Shown piece by piece: positions 16,721 through 25,446 of a DNA stretch of 32,911 bases. Every line of letters starts with the position of its first letter. Position 1 is the first letter of the stretch. The DNA is from an uncultured Eggerthellaceae bacterium (GTDB lineage: Bacteria > Actinomycetota > Coriobacteriia > Coriobacteriales > Eggerthellaceae). The stretch covers positions 1-32,911 of the forward strand of contig CANQRF010000018.1 of NCBI GenBank assembly GCA_947626195.1, in the 5' to 3' direction. Below the pieces are notes generated by a model. That model saw nothing but the letters and a program-made list of their open reading frames with translations. It ran no database searches and was not told where the DNA came from. A program made the position numbers and the translations under genes.

Positions 16721-16854
16721 ATAAGGGGCGTCGGGCGCGCAGTCGCTCGGCAGTCCTGAGCTCGTGATTTTTCAAATTTTAAGTTTCTGCAAAACAATCC
16801 ACTGGATTGTTTTGTGTGCGGAACTCGCTTTGTGCGCATCCCGACGCCCCTTAT
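16721..16854. repeat. 134-bp MITE-like inverted-repeat element
   Basis: The ends are perfect inverted repeats: ATAAGGGGCGTCGGG (16721-16735) and CCCGACGCCCCTTAT (16840-16854), extended inward by GCGCA/TGCGC after a small bulge. Inside is another near-perfect 12-bp hairpin, CAAAACAATCCA (16790-16801) with TGGATTGTTTTG (16803-16814). The whole element could fold into one long stem. It has no ORF and lies between two convergent genes (FKBP plus strand, DUF47 minus strand). It may be a non-autonomous mobile element, a dispersed repeat, or an elaborate bidirectional terminator. Confidence 0.6.
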
Positions 16855-16876
16855 AAAACTTGAAACTTATATCGCA

Positions 16877-16920
16877 CAGGTTCGCAAATGGAAAAGCGGT
16901 ACTTTAAGCGCGAACACCTG
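16877..16920. repeat. Inverted repeat between the MITE-like element and the DUF47 terminator
   Basis: CAGGTTCGC (16877-16885) pairs with GCGAACACCTG (16910-16920) with a 2-nt bulge. It is the second of three consecutive inverted repeats filling the gap 16700-17032, which otherwise holds nothing recognisable. Confidence 0.4.
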
Positions 16921-16921
16921 C

Positions 16922-17034
16922 CATGAAAAATAGGGTTTCTCTCGTGCCGTAGATTGCTCCGCCGCGCAGCCGAGTTGGCTTCGTCCAACGAAGCGCTGCG
17001 CACAAGGGGCAAGATCAGGCACGAGAGGAAGCCT
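16922..17034 (-). terminator. Large branched terminator of the pit-DUF47 operon
   Basis: AGGGTTTCTCTCGTGCC (16932-16948) and GGCACGAGAGGAAGCCT (17018-17034) pair over 17 bp with two mismatches. Inner stems GCGCAGC/GCTGCGC and GTTGG/CCAAC make a branched structure. On the minus strand the stem is followed by CCCTATTTTTC, a U-rich tract. The distal arm overlaps the DUF47 stop codon, so the stem forms right at the end of that gene. Confidence 0.65.
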
Positions 17035-17662
17035 AGACGTTTTTGAGCATGACTGTGCTCATAACATCCGCCACATGCTCGCAGGCGTCTGAGCAGCTCT
17101 CCATGCGCTCGAAGAGGCGCGACCAGACCTGAACGTAGAGCGGATCGTCGGTATTGTCGACGTGGAGCCCGCGAATCACTTGGATGAAGAGCTGGTCGGC
17201 CTCTTCCTCGCAGTCGTTCACATCGACGATGAGCTGCTTGAACTTCTTCGACTTCTTGAAGTTGCGGAAATCCTCCATCGCCTTGTCAAGCGCCTTGCAG
17301 CCCTTGCGGATGAGCTGGGCGAACGCGAGGGCATCTTGGGGCATCTCCTTGACGTTGTACATGTAGAACCGCTGGATGACGGACTCGATGCCGTCGATCA
17401 CATCATCGAGCGACTGCGCCAGATCGATGACGTCCTCGCGATCGATCGGCGGCATGAAATCGATTGCGACGTTCTTGAAAATGTCGTGGTTGATTTGGTC
17501 GCCATCGTGCTCGATCTCGTGGGCGCGCCCGAGGATGTCGTCAAGCGCCTTCCCCGATTGGTAGTTCTCAATCGTCTCGATCAGCACATCCGATTCACCC
17601 AACGCCAAATCGGCGAGCTGCTTATACGCATCGAAGTAGTCGAAGCGGTTTTTTTTCGCCAT
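17033..17662 (-). CDS. DUF47 family (PhoU-like) phosphate transport accessory protein
   Basis: Helical cytoplasmic protein of the DUF47/PhoU-related family that regulates or assists Pit-type phosphate transporters. Recognisable family text: FKNVAIDFMPPIDREDVIDL, LAQSLDDVIDGIESVIQRFYMY and NDCEEEADQLF; repeated E/D-xxx-D patterns (EIEHDGDQIN, EEEAD) resemble PhoU metal sites. From the ATG at 17662 (AAGGAG 8 nt upstream) it has 209 residues, the usual size. The frame is open to 17776 but that would overlap pit. It begins 11 bp after the pit stop codon, the standard pit-DUF47 pairing. Confidence 0.93.
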   Translation of the reverse strand: MAKKNRFDYFDAYKQLADLALGESDVLIETIENYQSGKALDDILGRAHEIEHDGDQINHDIFKNVAIDFMPPIDREDVIDLAQSLDDVIDGIESVIQRFYMYNVKEMPQDALAFAQLIRKGCKALDKAMEDFRNFKKSKKFKQLIVDVNDCEEEADQLFIQVIRGLHVDNTDDPLYVQVWSRLFERMESCSDACEHVADVMSTVMLKNV

Positions 17663-17673
17663 GATCTCACTCC

Positions 17674-18729
17674 TTACATGACAAGTAGAAACAGATGCGC
17701 CATGACAAACCCGAGCAAGCCGCACCCCGGGAATGTCAGAATCCACGTTTTCACCATGTCGATGGCTATCGACCATTTTACCGCTTTCGGATTATGCGCG
17801 GCACCCACGCCCATGATCGCCGTCGTGTTCGTGTGCGTCGTGGAGACCGGCAAGCCGCCGAACGTCGCGACGACGAGGCTCACGAGAGTCGAGAGGCTGG
17901 CCGCGAAGCCTTGGAAGGGCTCGAGCTTCACCATATCGACGCCGACACTTTTGATGATGCGCTCGCCGCCGACCGCCGTGCCGATGCCCATGCTGAGCGC
18001 GCAGAGAAGCATGAGCCACACTGGCAGCAGCACGTTGTCGATGCTCATCCCGAGACCCGCGGCCATGAAGATGCCGAGCAAGAAGATGCTCATGAACTTC
18101 TGCCCGTCCTGCGCACCGTGCATGAAGGCGACGCCGGCGCCGGTGAACACCTGCGCACCGCGGAAGAACTTCGTCGTTTTCAAACGATCCATGTTTCGGC
18201 ACATTCGCCCGATCGCCTTGAAATTGAGCCAGCCCAAGCCAAAGCCCATGAGCGTGGAGAGCAGGATGCCGTAGATGACCTTCACCCATTCGGCCCAGTT
18301 GATCGCGTCGAAGCCGCCTTGGATGGCGATCGCGGCGCCGGTCAACCCGGCAATGAGCGAATGCGATTGCGAGGTGGGAATGCCGAAATACCACGCGACA
18401 GCGCCCCAGACGATGATGGCGACCATGGCCGCCATGAGCGACGTGAGCGCCTGCTGGGGATTGTCGCCGAAATCCACCATGCGGAAGATCGTGTCGGCGA
18501 CGGCGGTCGACACAAGCGAGATGAGCAAAAGCCCGATGAAGTTGCAAGCCGCTGCCATCAGAATAGCCGCCTTCGGCTTCATCCCCCGCGTGGAGACGAC
18601 CGTCGCTATCGCGTTCGGCGCATCGGTCGCGCCGTTTACGATGATGACGCCGATGTTCAGCAGCGCAACGACAAGAAAAACGGGGTTGGTGAAGAGCTCG
18701 GAGAGGAAGAGCGTCCATTCAACTTCCAC
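17674..18729 (-). CDS. pit: Inorganic phosphate transporter, Pit family
   Basis: Integral membrane, low-affinity phosphate symporter. The duplicated PiT signature is visible: NGATDAPNAIATVVSTR near residues 32-48 and, in the second half, GLPVSTTHTNTTAIMGVGAA; GIPTSQSHSLIAGLTGAAIA is also typical. About nine to ten hydrophobic segments span the 351 residues. It starts with GTG, with GGAGG about 10 nt upstream and only 5 bp after the stop of the metallo-hydrolase gene, and is followed by DUF47. The partner protein and operon position support phosphate, not sulfate, as substrate. Confidence 0.93.
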   Translation of the reverse strand: MEVEWTLFLSELFTNPVFLVVALLNIGVIIVNGATDAPNAIATVVSTRGMKPKAAILMAAACNFIGLLLISLVSTAVADTIFRMVDFGDNPQQALTSLMAAMVAIIVWGAVAWYFGIPTSQSHSLIAGLTGAAIAIQGGFDAINWAEWVKVIYGILLSTLMGFGLGWLNFKAIGRMCRNMDRLKTTKFFRGAQVFTGAGVAFMHGAQDGQKFMSIFLLGIFMAAGLGMSIDNVLLPVWLMLLCALSMGIGTAVGGERIIKSVGVDMVKLEPFQGFAASLSTLVSLVVATFGGLPVSTTHTNTTAIMGVGAAHNPKAVKWSIAIDMVKTWILTFPGCGLLGFVMAHLFLLVM

Positions 18730-18734
18730 GGCAC

Positions 18735-19412
18735 TTACGCCTCCCTGTCCCCGTATGCCGCGAACACCCGACGCCGTTCGGCGCCAATGGTCGTAAAGCC
18801 CTCATGCCCCGGCAAAACCACCGTGTCATCGGGAAGCATCGCGAGCTTTTTGAGCGACGCGCGCATCTCGGCGAGACTGCCGCCCTCGAAATCGGTGCGG
18901 CCGATCGTTCCCTCGAAAAGCGTGTCGCCGGAAAGGAGCACCGGCATGCCGTCGGCATGGCTCCCAAACTGCGGGATGATGAAAAGGCACATCCCGCCCA
19001 CCGTGTGCCCCGGCGTGTGGATGACCTTCCATTCCATCTTGCCGATCTTGATAACATCGCCGTTCGTCACCGTGCGGTCGACGCGGATCGAGCCATCGAT
19101 GGGCACGGGCCTTCCCGTCAAGCGGTCGATTTCGTCAAGGTGCTCCCCCTCGTAGGTGTAGACGAGGGCGCCCGTTGCCTTCTGAAGCGGCGCCACCGCT
19201 CCGATATGGTCGTGATGCCCATGCGTTATGACGATCGCGTCGAGCTTGGCGCCGTCGAGCGCCTCGAGAATCGCCTCGGGCTCCTGCGTCGGATCGACGA
19301 CGAACGTGCCGAAGCCGTCGCTGACAAGATAGACATTGTTGTCGATCGGACCCATGATGAGGCATTTCACATCCACGCAGAGACCCTCAAGGCTCAAAGT
19401 CCGCTTCGGCAT
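18735..19412 (-). CDS. MBL-fold metallo-hydrolase (glyoxalase II-like)
   Basis: Metallo-beta-lactamase-fold hydrolase with a complete dinuclear metal site: HxHxDH at residues 64-69 (THGHHDHIG), H136 in HTPGHTVGG, D163 in LLSGDTLFEGTIGRTDF, and H203 in VLPGHEGFTTIG. The SGDTLFxGxIGRTD text and the 225-residue size match the hydroxyacylglutathione-hydrolase-like branch, but the true substrate is unknown. The start follows the relA stop by 5 bp, with its ribosome site (AGGATAGGA) overlapping the end of relA, and pit follows by 5 bp, so the three are co-transcribed. Confidence 0.9.
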   Translation of the reverse strand: MPKRTLSLEGLCVDVKCLIMGPIDNNVYLVSDGFGTFVVDPTQEPEAILEALDGAKLDAIVITHGHHDHIGAVAPLQKATGALVYTYEGEHLDEIDRLTGRPVPIDGSIRVDRTVTNGDVIKIGKMEWKVIHTPGHTVGGMCLFIIPQFGSHADGMPVLLSGDTLFEGTIGRTDFEGGSLAEMRASLKKLAMLPDDTVVLPGHEGFTTIGAERRRVFAAYGDREA

Positions 19413-19417
19413 CTTTC

Positions 19418-21838
19418 CTATCCTTTCTTCTTGGAACCCTGACCCGGCACCATGCGATGGGCCTCGAAAACGCCGGAGACCTCGTTCAAGCGCTGGATGA
19501 TCATATCGATGACGGCGAGATCGGAAACTTGGAAAAGGAAACGCATCTCCACCGTGGAATCGCGGTGCGTCGTCGTGGTGCAGGAAAGCACGTTGGCGCC
19601 CATCTCGGAAAGCACGCTCGACACATCGACGAGCAGGTTCATGCGGTCGAGCGCCGCGATGTAGACCTCCACCTTATAGGTGGCGGCGCGGGTGGCCTCG
19701 TCGGCCCACGACACGTTGATGATGCGCTCGGGGTTCTTCTGCAGATCGGCGGCGTTCGGGCAATCGGCCCGATGGACGGAAACGCCGCGCCCGCGCGTGA
19801 CGAACCCGATGATCTGATCGCCCGGCACCGGATTGCAGCAGCGGGAAAGCCGAACGAGCACGTCGTCAATGCCCTTGACGACAATGCCGTTGTTCGAATG
19901 GGTCTCGTGGTGCTTGGGCCGCCGCACGCTCGTGATCATCGGCGCCATGATGCCCGTCGATGAAGAAGATTCGCCGAAGCCGGGCTTGCTCGCATCTTCG
20001 GTTCCCCGATCGACAAGGATCTTCAACAGGCGGTTCGCGACGTGCTGGGCGCTTTCCTTGCCCGCCCCGATCGCGACGAGCATATCGTCGGAATCGCCGA
20101 AGCCGAGGTTTTCCGCAACGGTCTTGAGCGCCCTCATCGATTGCGTGCTCGAGATCCCCAGACCGTGTTTGCGCATCTCACGCGTGAGGCGCTCGCGTCC
20201 GGCCAAAAGATCGTCGGAACGGCTCGCCCGCGAGAAGTACGCGCGGATCTTGCTGCGCGCCGAAGGCGTCTTCACCATCGTGAGCCAGTCGCGTGACGGC
20301 GTGGCGCTCTTCTGAGTGAGGATCTCGACGCGATCCCCCACCTGAAGCTCGTAGGTGAGCGGCACGATCGAGCCGTTCACCTTCGCCCCCACGCAATGGT
20401 TGCCCACCTCGGTGTGGATGGCATAGGCGAAATCCACCGGCGTCGACCCCGCACGCAAGCTCATGACCTCGCCCTTCGGCGTAAAGACGAACACCTCGGA
20501 GGGTGCGAGGTCCACCTTGAGCGATTTGAGGAACTCGCGCGAATCCTGCGTCTCGTCCTGCCAGTCGATCATCTGGCGCAGCCAAGCGAGCTGCTGATCG
20601 AGCGCATCGGCCCGCCGCTTGCTGCCGCCGGCGCTCTCCTTGTAGCGCCAATGCGCCGCCACGCCGTATTCGCTCGTGCGATGCATCTCCTCGGTGCGGA
20701 TCTGCACCTCGAGCGGACGGCCCGCCGGCCCCATGACCGTCGTGTGCAGCGACTGGTACATGTTGTATTTCGGCGTCGCGATGTAGTCTTTGAAGCGCCC
20801 CGGCATCGGGTGCCACAGCGTGTGCACCGCGCCGAGCGCCGAATAGCAGTCCTTGATGGTCTTCACGATGATGCGCACGGCGATGAGGTCGTATATCTCG
20901 GAGAAGCCCTTGCCCTTCGTCGTCATCTTCTGATAGATCGAATAGAGGTGCTTCGGGCGGCCGACGATCTGGGCGAAGACCCCCACCTTCTCCATCTCGC
21001 CACGGAGGATGTCGATCACGTTCGCGAGGTAGCTCTCACGTTCGTGGCGCGTCTCGGCGACCATGCGCGAGACCTGCTTGTATTTGTTCGGCTCCAGATA
21101 GAAGAACGAGAGATCCTCGAGCTCCCACTTGATCGAATTGATTCCCAGACGATGCGCGATCGGCGCGTAGATGTCGAGCGTTTCGCGCGCCTTGAATATG
21201 CGCCGGTCCTCCGAGAGCGCTCCAAGGGTGCGCATGTTGTGCAGGCGGTCCGCCAGCTTGATCACGATGACGCGGATGTCCTTGCTCATCGCGACGAACA
21301 TCTTGCGAATGGTCGCCGCCTGCTCGTCTGAGAGGCTCTCCACCTCGATGCGCGAGATCTTCGTGACGCCCTCGACGAGCTGGGCGACCGCTTCGCCGAA
21401 GTTCTCCTGCACCTCTTCGATCGTCGCCTTCGTGTCCTCCACCGTGTCGTGGAGCAGGGCCGCGCAGATCGCCTCGGCGTCCATGCGGAGGTCGGAGAGG
21501 ATGATGGCGACCTCGATCGGATGCGCGATGAACGGCTCTCCCGATTTCCGGCACTGCCCCGCATGGGCGGCGTCGGCGAATTCGTAGGCGTGCTCGACCG
21601 AAGCGATGTCGTCTTCAGAAAGGTATTGCCGCAAAAGCTCCTCAAGCTCCGCGAATCGTTCGTGGGGAGTGAGTTGCTCGCGACCTTCGTTTCTCGTGAA
21701 GGAATCCCGCGCAAGATTGTTCTCGGCGACATGGACCCTCCCGAGCATCTCGAGCGGTTCGCTGATTATGGCGTTCGTTGTTGTCGGTTCGTGCATCGGT
21801 TCTATCTGTCTTACCTTTATCGCCTCATTTTGCAACAT
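19418..21838 (-). CDS. relA: Bifunctional (p)ppGpp synthetase/hydrolase, Rel/SpoT family
   Basis: Makes and degrades (p)ppGpp in the stringent response. Domains in order: HD hydrolase with an intact HDxxED (H130-D135, LLHDTVEDT); synthetase with YDLIAVRI (D317), RFKDYIATPKYNMYQSLHTTV (348-368) and EVQIRT (E377); TGS domain (VFVFTPKGEVMSLRAGSTPV and on); and a C-terminal ACT domain (MNLLVDVSSVLSEMGANVL). Both active sites look complete, so it should be bifunctional. The 806-residue length is normal or slightly long; the start is uncertain (ATG at 21838 or 21796), neither having a strong ribosome site. It lies 64 bp after the recJ-recQ gene and directly before the MBL hydrolase gene. Confidence 0.95.
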   Translation of the reverse strand: MLQNEAIKVRQIEPMHEPTTTNAIISEPLEMLGRVHVAENNLARDSFTRNEGREQLTPHERFAELEELLRQYLSEDDIASVEHAYEFADAAHAGQCRKSGEPFIAHPIEVAIILSDLRMDAEAICAALLHDTVEDTKATIEEVQENFGEAVAQLVEGVTKISRIEVESLSDEQAATIRKMFVAMSKDIRVIVIKLADRLHNMRTLGALSEDRRIFKARETLDIYAPIAHRLGINSIKWELEDLSFFYLEPNKYKQVSRMVAETRHERESYLANVIDILRGEMEKVGVFAQIVGRPKHLYSIYQKMTTKGKGFSEIYDLIAVRIIVKTIKDCYSALGAVHTLWHPMPGRFKDYIATPKYNMYQSLHTTVMGPAGRPLEVQIRTEEMHRTSEYGVAAHWRYKESAGGSKRRADALDQQLAWLRQMIDWQDETQDSREFLKSLKVDLAPSEVFVFTPKGEVMSLRAGSTPVDFAYAIHTEVGNHCVGAKVNGSIVPLTYELQVGDRVEILTQKSATPSRDWLTMVKTPSARSKIRAYFSRASRSDDLLAGRERLTREMRKHGLGISSTQSMRALKTVAENLGFGDSDDMLVAIGAGKESAQHVANRLLKILVDRGTEDASKPGFGESSSSTGIMAPMITSVRRPKHHETHSNNGIVVKGIDDVLVRLSRCCNPVPGDQIIGFVTRGRGVSVHRADCPNAADLQKNPERIINVSWADEATRAATYKVEVYIAALDRMNLLVDVSSVLSEMGANVLSCTTTTHRDSTVEMRFLFQVSDLAVIDMIIQRLNEVSGVFEAHRMVPGQGSKKKG

Positions 21839-21902
21839 GCAAAGTTTAGCGCAATACGCCCAGTCATGTGCCGGCAGTCGAATTCTGCCGCCCGCGCCTC
21901 GG

Positions 21903-24900
21903 TTATTCGTTCAGCCAGATGCGTGGGACGATGGGGTGGATCACCCGATCGAGGATCCGATCCGACGTCGCGCGCAGCACCCAGTCGCAGAAAGCCTCGA
22001 AGCTCTCACGCTCGGCGATGCCCTCGCGATAGCGGGCGCTGTCGGTGAGCTCCACCTTCGCGGCGTCCTCCACGACCCGCACCCACTGGATGCTCTCATT
22101 GCCCTCGTTCGTCGTCTTCGTCTCAATGAGACCGAGCTCGCGGAACACGGCGACGCTGCAGCCGGCGCTCAGAGCGCTCAACGGATGGCGCTCGTCGCTC
22201 ACCATCGCCGCGAGCATGCGGTTCCCGATCGCGAAGAAGCCCTCCGCGTTCTTCCTCTGAAGGGTCCTGAGGCGACGATAGAGCCGCGCCATCATTTCGC
22301 GATTCGGCGCCAACTCGGCAAGCAGGCTCTCGTTCACCAGGCGGTCTTCGCGCCCGAAGAGCAGGTGTATTTGAGACGGAAGGCCGTCGCGCCCCGCACG
22401 CCCTGCCATCTGATTCAGCTCCACCTCGTTGAACGGCAGATGGTAGAGCACGACATGGCGAATGTCGGGGATGTCGATCCCCTCTCCGAAGGCCGAGGTG
22501 GCCACGAGCACCTCGAGGGTTCCACGGCGGAACATCCCCTCGATGGTCTGCCGCTCCTCACGGGTGAGCCCCGCATGGTAAAAGCCGATGAGGGGCGACA
22601 TCTGGGGAACGCGGCGCCTCAGCGTGCGGGCGAGCGACATCGCGTATTCGCGCGAGTTCACGTAGATGACGCTCTTCTCACCTGCGGCGATGAGGTTCGC
22701 GAGGTATTCGTCGCGAGATGCGATGTTGCGCCGATCGTCAAGACAGAGGTTTTCCCGCGAGGTCTCATCGATCACGCCCTCCTCGAGCTTTAAGACGCCG
22801 TCGATTTGCTCCGCCACCATGTCGGGAGCGGTCGCCGTGACCGCGAGCACGCGTGGATCGCCAAGGCGCGCCATGATGTCTCCGAGCTCACGGTAGGCGG
22901 GTCGATTGGTCGTTGACGATTGGCCGACATGGTGGGCCTCATCGATGGCGACGAAGCCGATGCGACCGCAGGCCGCGAGCTCTTCGGCATGGAAGGCGAG
23001 AAACTCAGGCGTCGTGAGCACGATGTCGCAGCTTCCGTCGGCAAGCGACGAGAACACCTCCTTGCGCTCATCGGGCGAAGCCTCGCCGGTCAGCACCTTC
23101 ACCGTGATTCCAAAGGGGGCAAGGGCGAGCGAGAGATGGAAAGCCTGATCGGCGATCAGGGCGCGCAGGGGATACACGAACACGCTCGCCTCGTGGTTTG
23201 CGAGCGCGCGCCATGTCGCATAGGTCTGGAAAGCGAGCGTCTTGCCCCTGCCTGTGGCCATGACGCCAAGAATCGAGGAGCCCTCGGCGAGCCTCTCGAG
23301 GATGAGCTTTTGGGAAGCATGCGGCAGGCGCGATCCGAGTATCTGCTCGAGGATCGCGGGGATGAGCGCGGCGCCCTCCTCTTTCGCACGCGCCTCCCAA
23401 ACGGCACGCGGCGATTTCGCGCCGTTTGCAATCGCTGGACCTTCGGGAGCACCTTCCCTTTTCACCGCACCGGCGGCGTCGGGAAACGCATTGCTCTCGC
23501 TGCACTGATAGAGCCCGTCCACCATGCAGAGATCATCCGAAGCGAGGCAGGCGGCAAGCGCGCCGCAGCCCCTTGCAGGGCAGAGCGCCTCGAGCATCGC
23601 CTTCACGCTCTTCCTCCCCCGCCACTCGTCAATCTGAGCTGTGAAAACCGCATCGACCACCGTCTCGGTTTGCAGCAGCGTCTCAATATTTTTGCAGTGG
23701 AACATGATCGCCGAAACACTCGCGTGGCCGTTGGTGAGCACGCAGGAGAAATGGTTTTTATCCGCCCCGACCGCGCGCATCGCGCGGAGGGAGACATTGC
23801 GCGCCACGTAAAGCGGCTGGGGATTTTCCTGCCCGAACGGCGCAAGCATGTCCAAGAGCCCAACCGAGGGGATCGTCAGCTCCGCGAGATCGACGACCGC
23901 ATCGGCCACAAGGCTCGCATGGAAGTCGTCGGCGGGAAGCTTGTCCATGAAGGCGCAAAGACGTTCGCGAAACGCCTCGAGGTTTGCCACGGGAAGCGTC
24001 ACCCCGACCGCCGCCTCGTGTCCTCCGAAACGAGTCGTCAAATCGGCTGCGCTCTCCACGGCAGCGAACAGATTCACATCGCCGAAGCTGCGTCCCGAGC
24101 CGCGCGCCTCGTCGCCGCTTATGGTGAAAAGCAGGGTGGGAACCCCATAGGCGTTAGCGAGGCGGCTCGCGACGATGCCCTTAACCCCCTCATGCCATCC
24201 CTCGCCCGCCACGACGAGAACCCTCTCGCCATGATAGATTTCCCTCGCCTGCTCCTCCGCCAGCTCGGAAAGCTCAAGCTCAATGGAGCGGCGCTCGTCG
24301 TTGACCGCCTCGAGCTTTTCGGCGAGCTCATGCGCCTCGGCAAAGCTGTCGCACAGCAGAAGCTGCAAAGCCAGCTCCGCATCCCCCATACGCCCCGCCG
24401 CATTGAGGCGCGGTATGAGGGAAAAGCTCAGGTTTGTCGCCGTGAGGGACTTGTCGGCGATTCCCGCCACATCGAGCAGGGCCGCGATGCAGGGGCGCGG
24501 GCTCTCGTTCATACGCTCAAGGCCATCGGCGACAAGCGCACGGTTCTCGCCGATCATCGGCATCAAATCGGCGACGGTGCCGAGGGCGGCGAAGTCGGTG
24601 TAGGAGCGCCAAAGATGGGGAAAGCCCCTGCGCGAGCCGATTGCCTGGACCACCTTCAACGCAACGCCCACGCCTGCGAGCACCGTGCTTTCACAGGTGC
24701 TTTCAAGCTTCGGATCGGCAACCGGCACGCCCGTCGGCACGAGATCGGCCGCTTCATGGTGATCGGTCACCGCCACCTCGATGCCGAGATCGCAGAGCTT
24801 TCTCACCTCGTCTTTGCTCGCGATGCCGCAATCGACCGTCACGATGAAATCGGGCTTTTCCTGCAAGAGCCGCTCGATGGCCGCATCGCTCACCCCATAG

Positions 24901-25259
24901 CCCTCCTCGAACCTGCGGGGGATGAAGGGAATGGCGAAGGCGCCGAGCGCACGGAGGCCACGCGTGAGAACCGTCGTGGCGGATATGCCGTCGAGATCGA
25001 AGTCGCCATAGACCATGATGCGCTTCTTCGCAGCTATGGCCGCCTCGAGCGCATCGACAACGCCGGCAAGTCCGGGTATGTCGTAGGGATTGCCCCAATC
25101 GATCTCAAGCGAAGGGTTGAGGAAGGCCCGTGCCTGCTCGGGAGTTCGGTGCCCGCGACCATACAACGTCGCGGCGACGAAATGCGGAAGCCCCAGCTCA
25201 GCTTCGAGCAGAGCCACGCCAACGTCGTCGATATGACGAAGTGAGAATGGTGCCGGCAT
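21903..25259 (-). CDS. recJ: RecJ-RecQ fusion: single-strand exonuclease joined to a DEAH helicase
   Basis: The N-terminal half is RecJ, a 5'-3' single-strand DNA exonuclease: motif I GDFDLDG (D88, D90, D92), VTVDCG, DHH at 168-170 (VTDHHE), AALGTVADLMP, then DHHA1 text GEGWHEGVKGIVASRLA and RFGGHEAAVGV, and an OB-type stretch to about 560. After a Cys-bearing linker (about 565-640, CPARGCGALAACL, then a low-complexity part) comes a superfamily 2 helicase: Walker A ATGRGKT (670-676), DEAH at 775-778, TATAP near 810, and motif VI QMAGRAGRDG (952-961). The helicase is RecQ-like. RecJ and RecQ normally act together as separate proteins in gap repair and end resection; here they are one polypeptide of about 1118 residues. 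I prefer the ATG at 25259 (AAGG 9-10 nt upstream) over a TTG two codons earlier. First gene of the relA-MBL-pit-DUF47 string. Confidence 0.92.
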   Translation of the reverse strand: MPAPFSLRHIDDVGVALLEAELGLPHFVAATLYGRGHRTPEQARAFLNPSLEIDWGNPYDIPGLAGVVDALEAAIAAKKRIMVYGDFDLDGISATTVLTRGLRALGAFAIPFIPRRFEEGYGVSDAAIERLLQEKPDFIVTVDCGIASKDEVRKLCDLGIEVAVTDHHEAADLVPTGVPVADPKLESTCESTVLAGVGVALKVVQAIGSRRGFPHLWRSYTDFAALGTVADLMPMIGENRALVADGLERMNESPRPCIAALLDVAGIADKSLTATNLSFSLIPRLNAAGRMGDAELALQLLLCDSFAEAHELAEKLEAVNDERRSIELELSELAEEQAREIYHGERVLVVAGEGWHEGVKGIVASRLANAYGVPTLLFTISGDEARGSGRSFGDVNLFAAVESAADLTTRFGGHEAAVGVTLPVANLEAFRERLCAFMDKLPADDFHASLVADAVVDLAELTIPSVGLLDMLAPFGQENPQPLYVARNVSLRAMRAVGADKNHFSCVLTNGHASVSAIMFHCKNIETLLQTETVVDAVFTAQIDEWRGRKSVKAMLEALCPARGCGALAACLASDDLCMVDGLYQCSESNAFPDAAGAVKREGAPEGPAIANGAKSPRAVWEARAKEEGAALIPAILEQILGSRLPHASQKLILERLAEGSSILGVMATGRGKTLAFQTYATWRALANHEASVFVYPLRALIADQAFHLSLALAPFGITVKVLTGEASPDERKEVFSSLADGSCDIVLTTPEFLAFHAEELAACGRIGFVAIDEAHHVGQSSTTNRPAYRELGDIMARLGDPRVLAVTATAPDMVAEQIDGVLKLEEGVIDETSRENLCLDDRRNIASRDEYLANLIAAGEKSVIYVNSREYAMSLARTLRRRVPQMSPLIGFYHAGLTREERQTIEGMFRRGTLEVLVATSAFGEGIDIPDIRHVVLYHLPFNEVELNQMAGRAGRDGLPSQIHLLFGREDRLVNESLLAELAPNREMMARLYRRLRTLQRKNAEGFFAIGNRMLAAMVSDERHPLSALSAGCSVAVFRELGLIETKTTNEGNESIQWVRVVEDAAKVELTDSARYREGIAERESFEAFCDWVLRATSDRILDRVIHPIVPRIWLNE

Positions 25260-25446
25260 ACGCAATCGACCTTACCATGAAGTTGTGTCGTTTATCTTGC
25301 CTATTGTTGCATAAACCGCCTGCTCTGTGGGGTGGAAGTTTCAGATTCACCGAACATCAACGGTGCCAAAGTGTTCCTTTCGCAGGCTGCCGGAGGTGCT
25401 AAAGTTGTGGCATTGAGTAAAACGTCCCTTCTGGGAGGAGAAGAAC

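Noticed and set aside
22920-25244. Plus-strand frame of 774 codons opposite recJ-recQ
   Set aside because: Shadow of the recJ-recQ coding frame; no recognisable domain.
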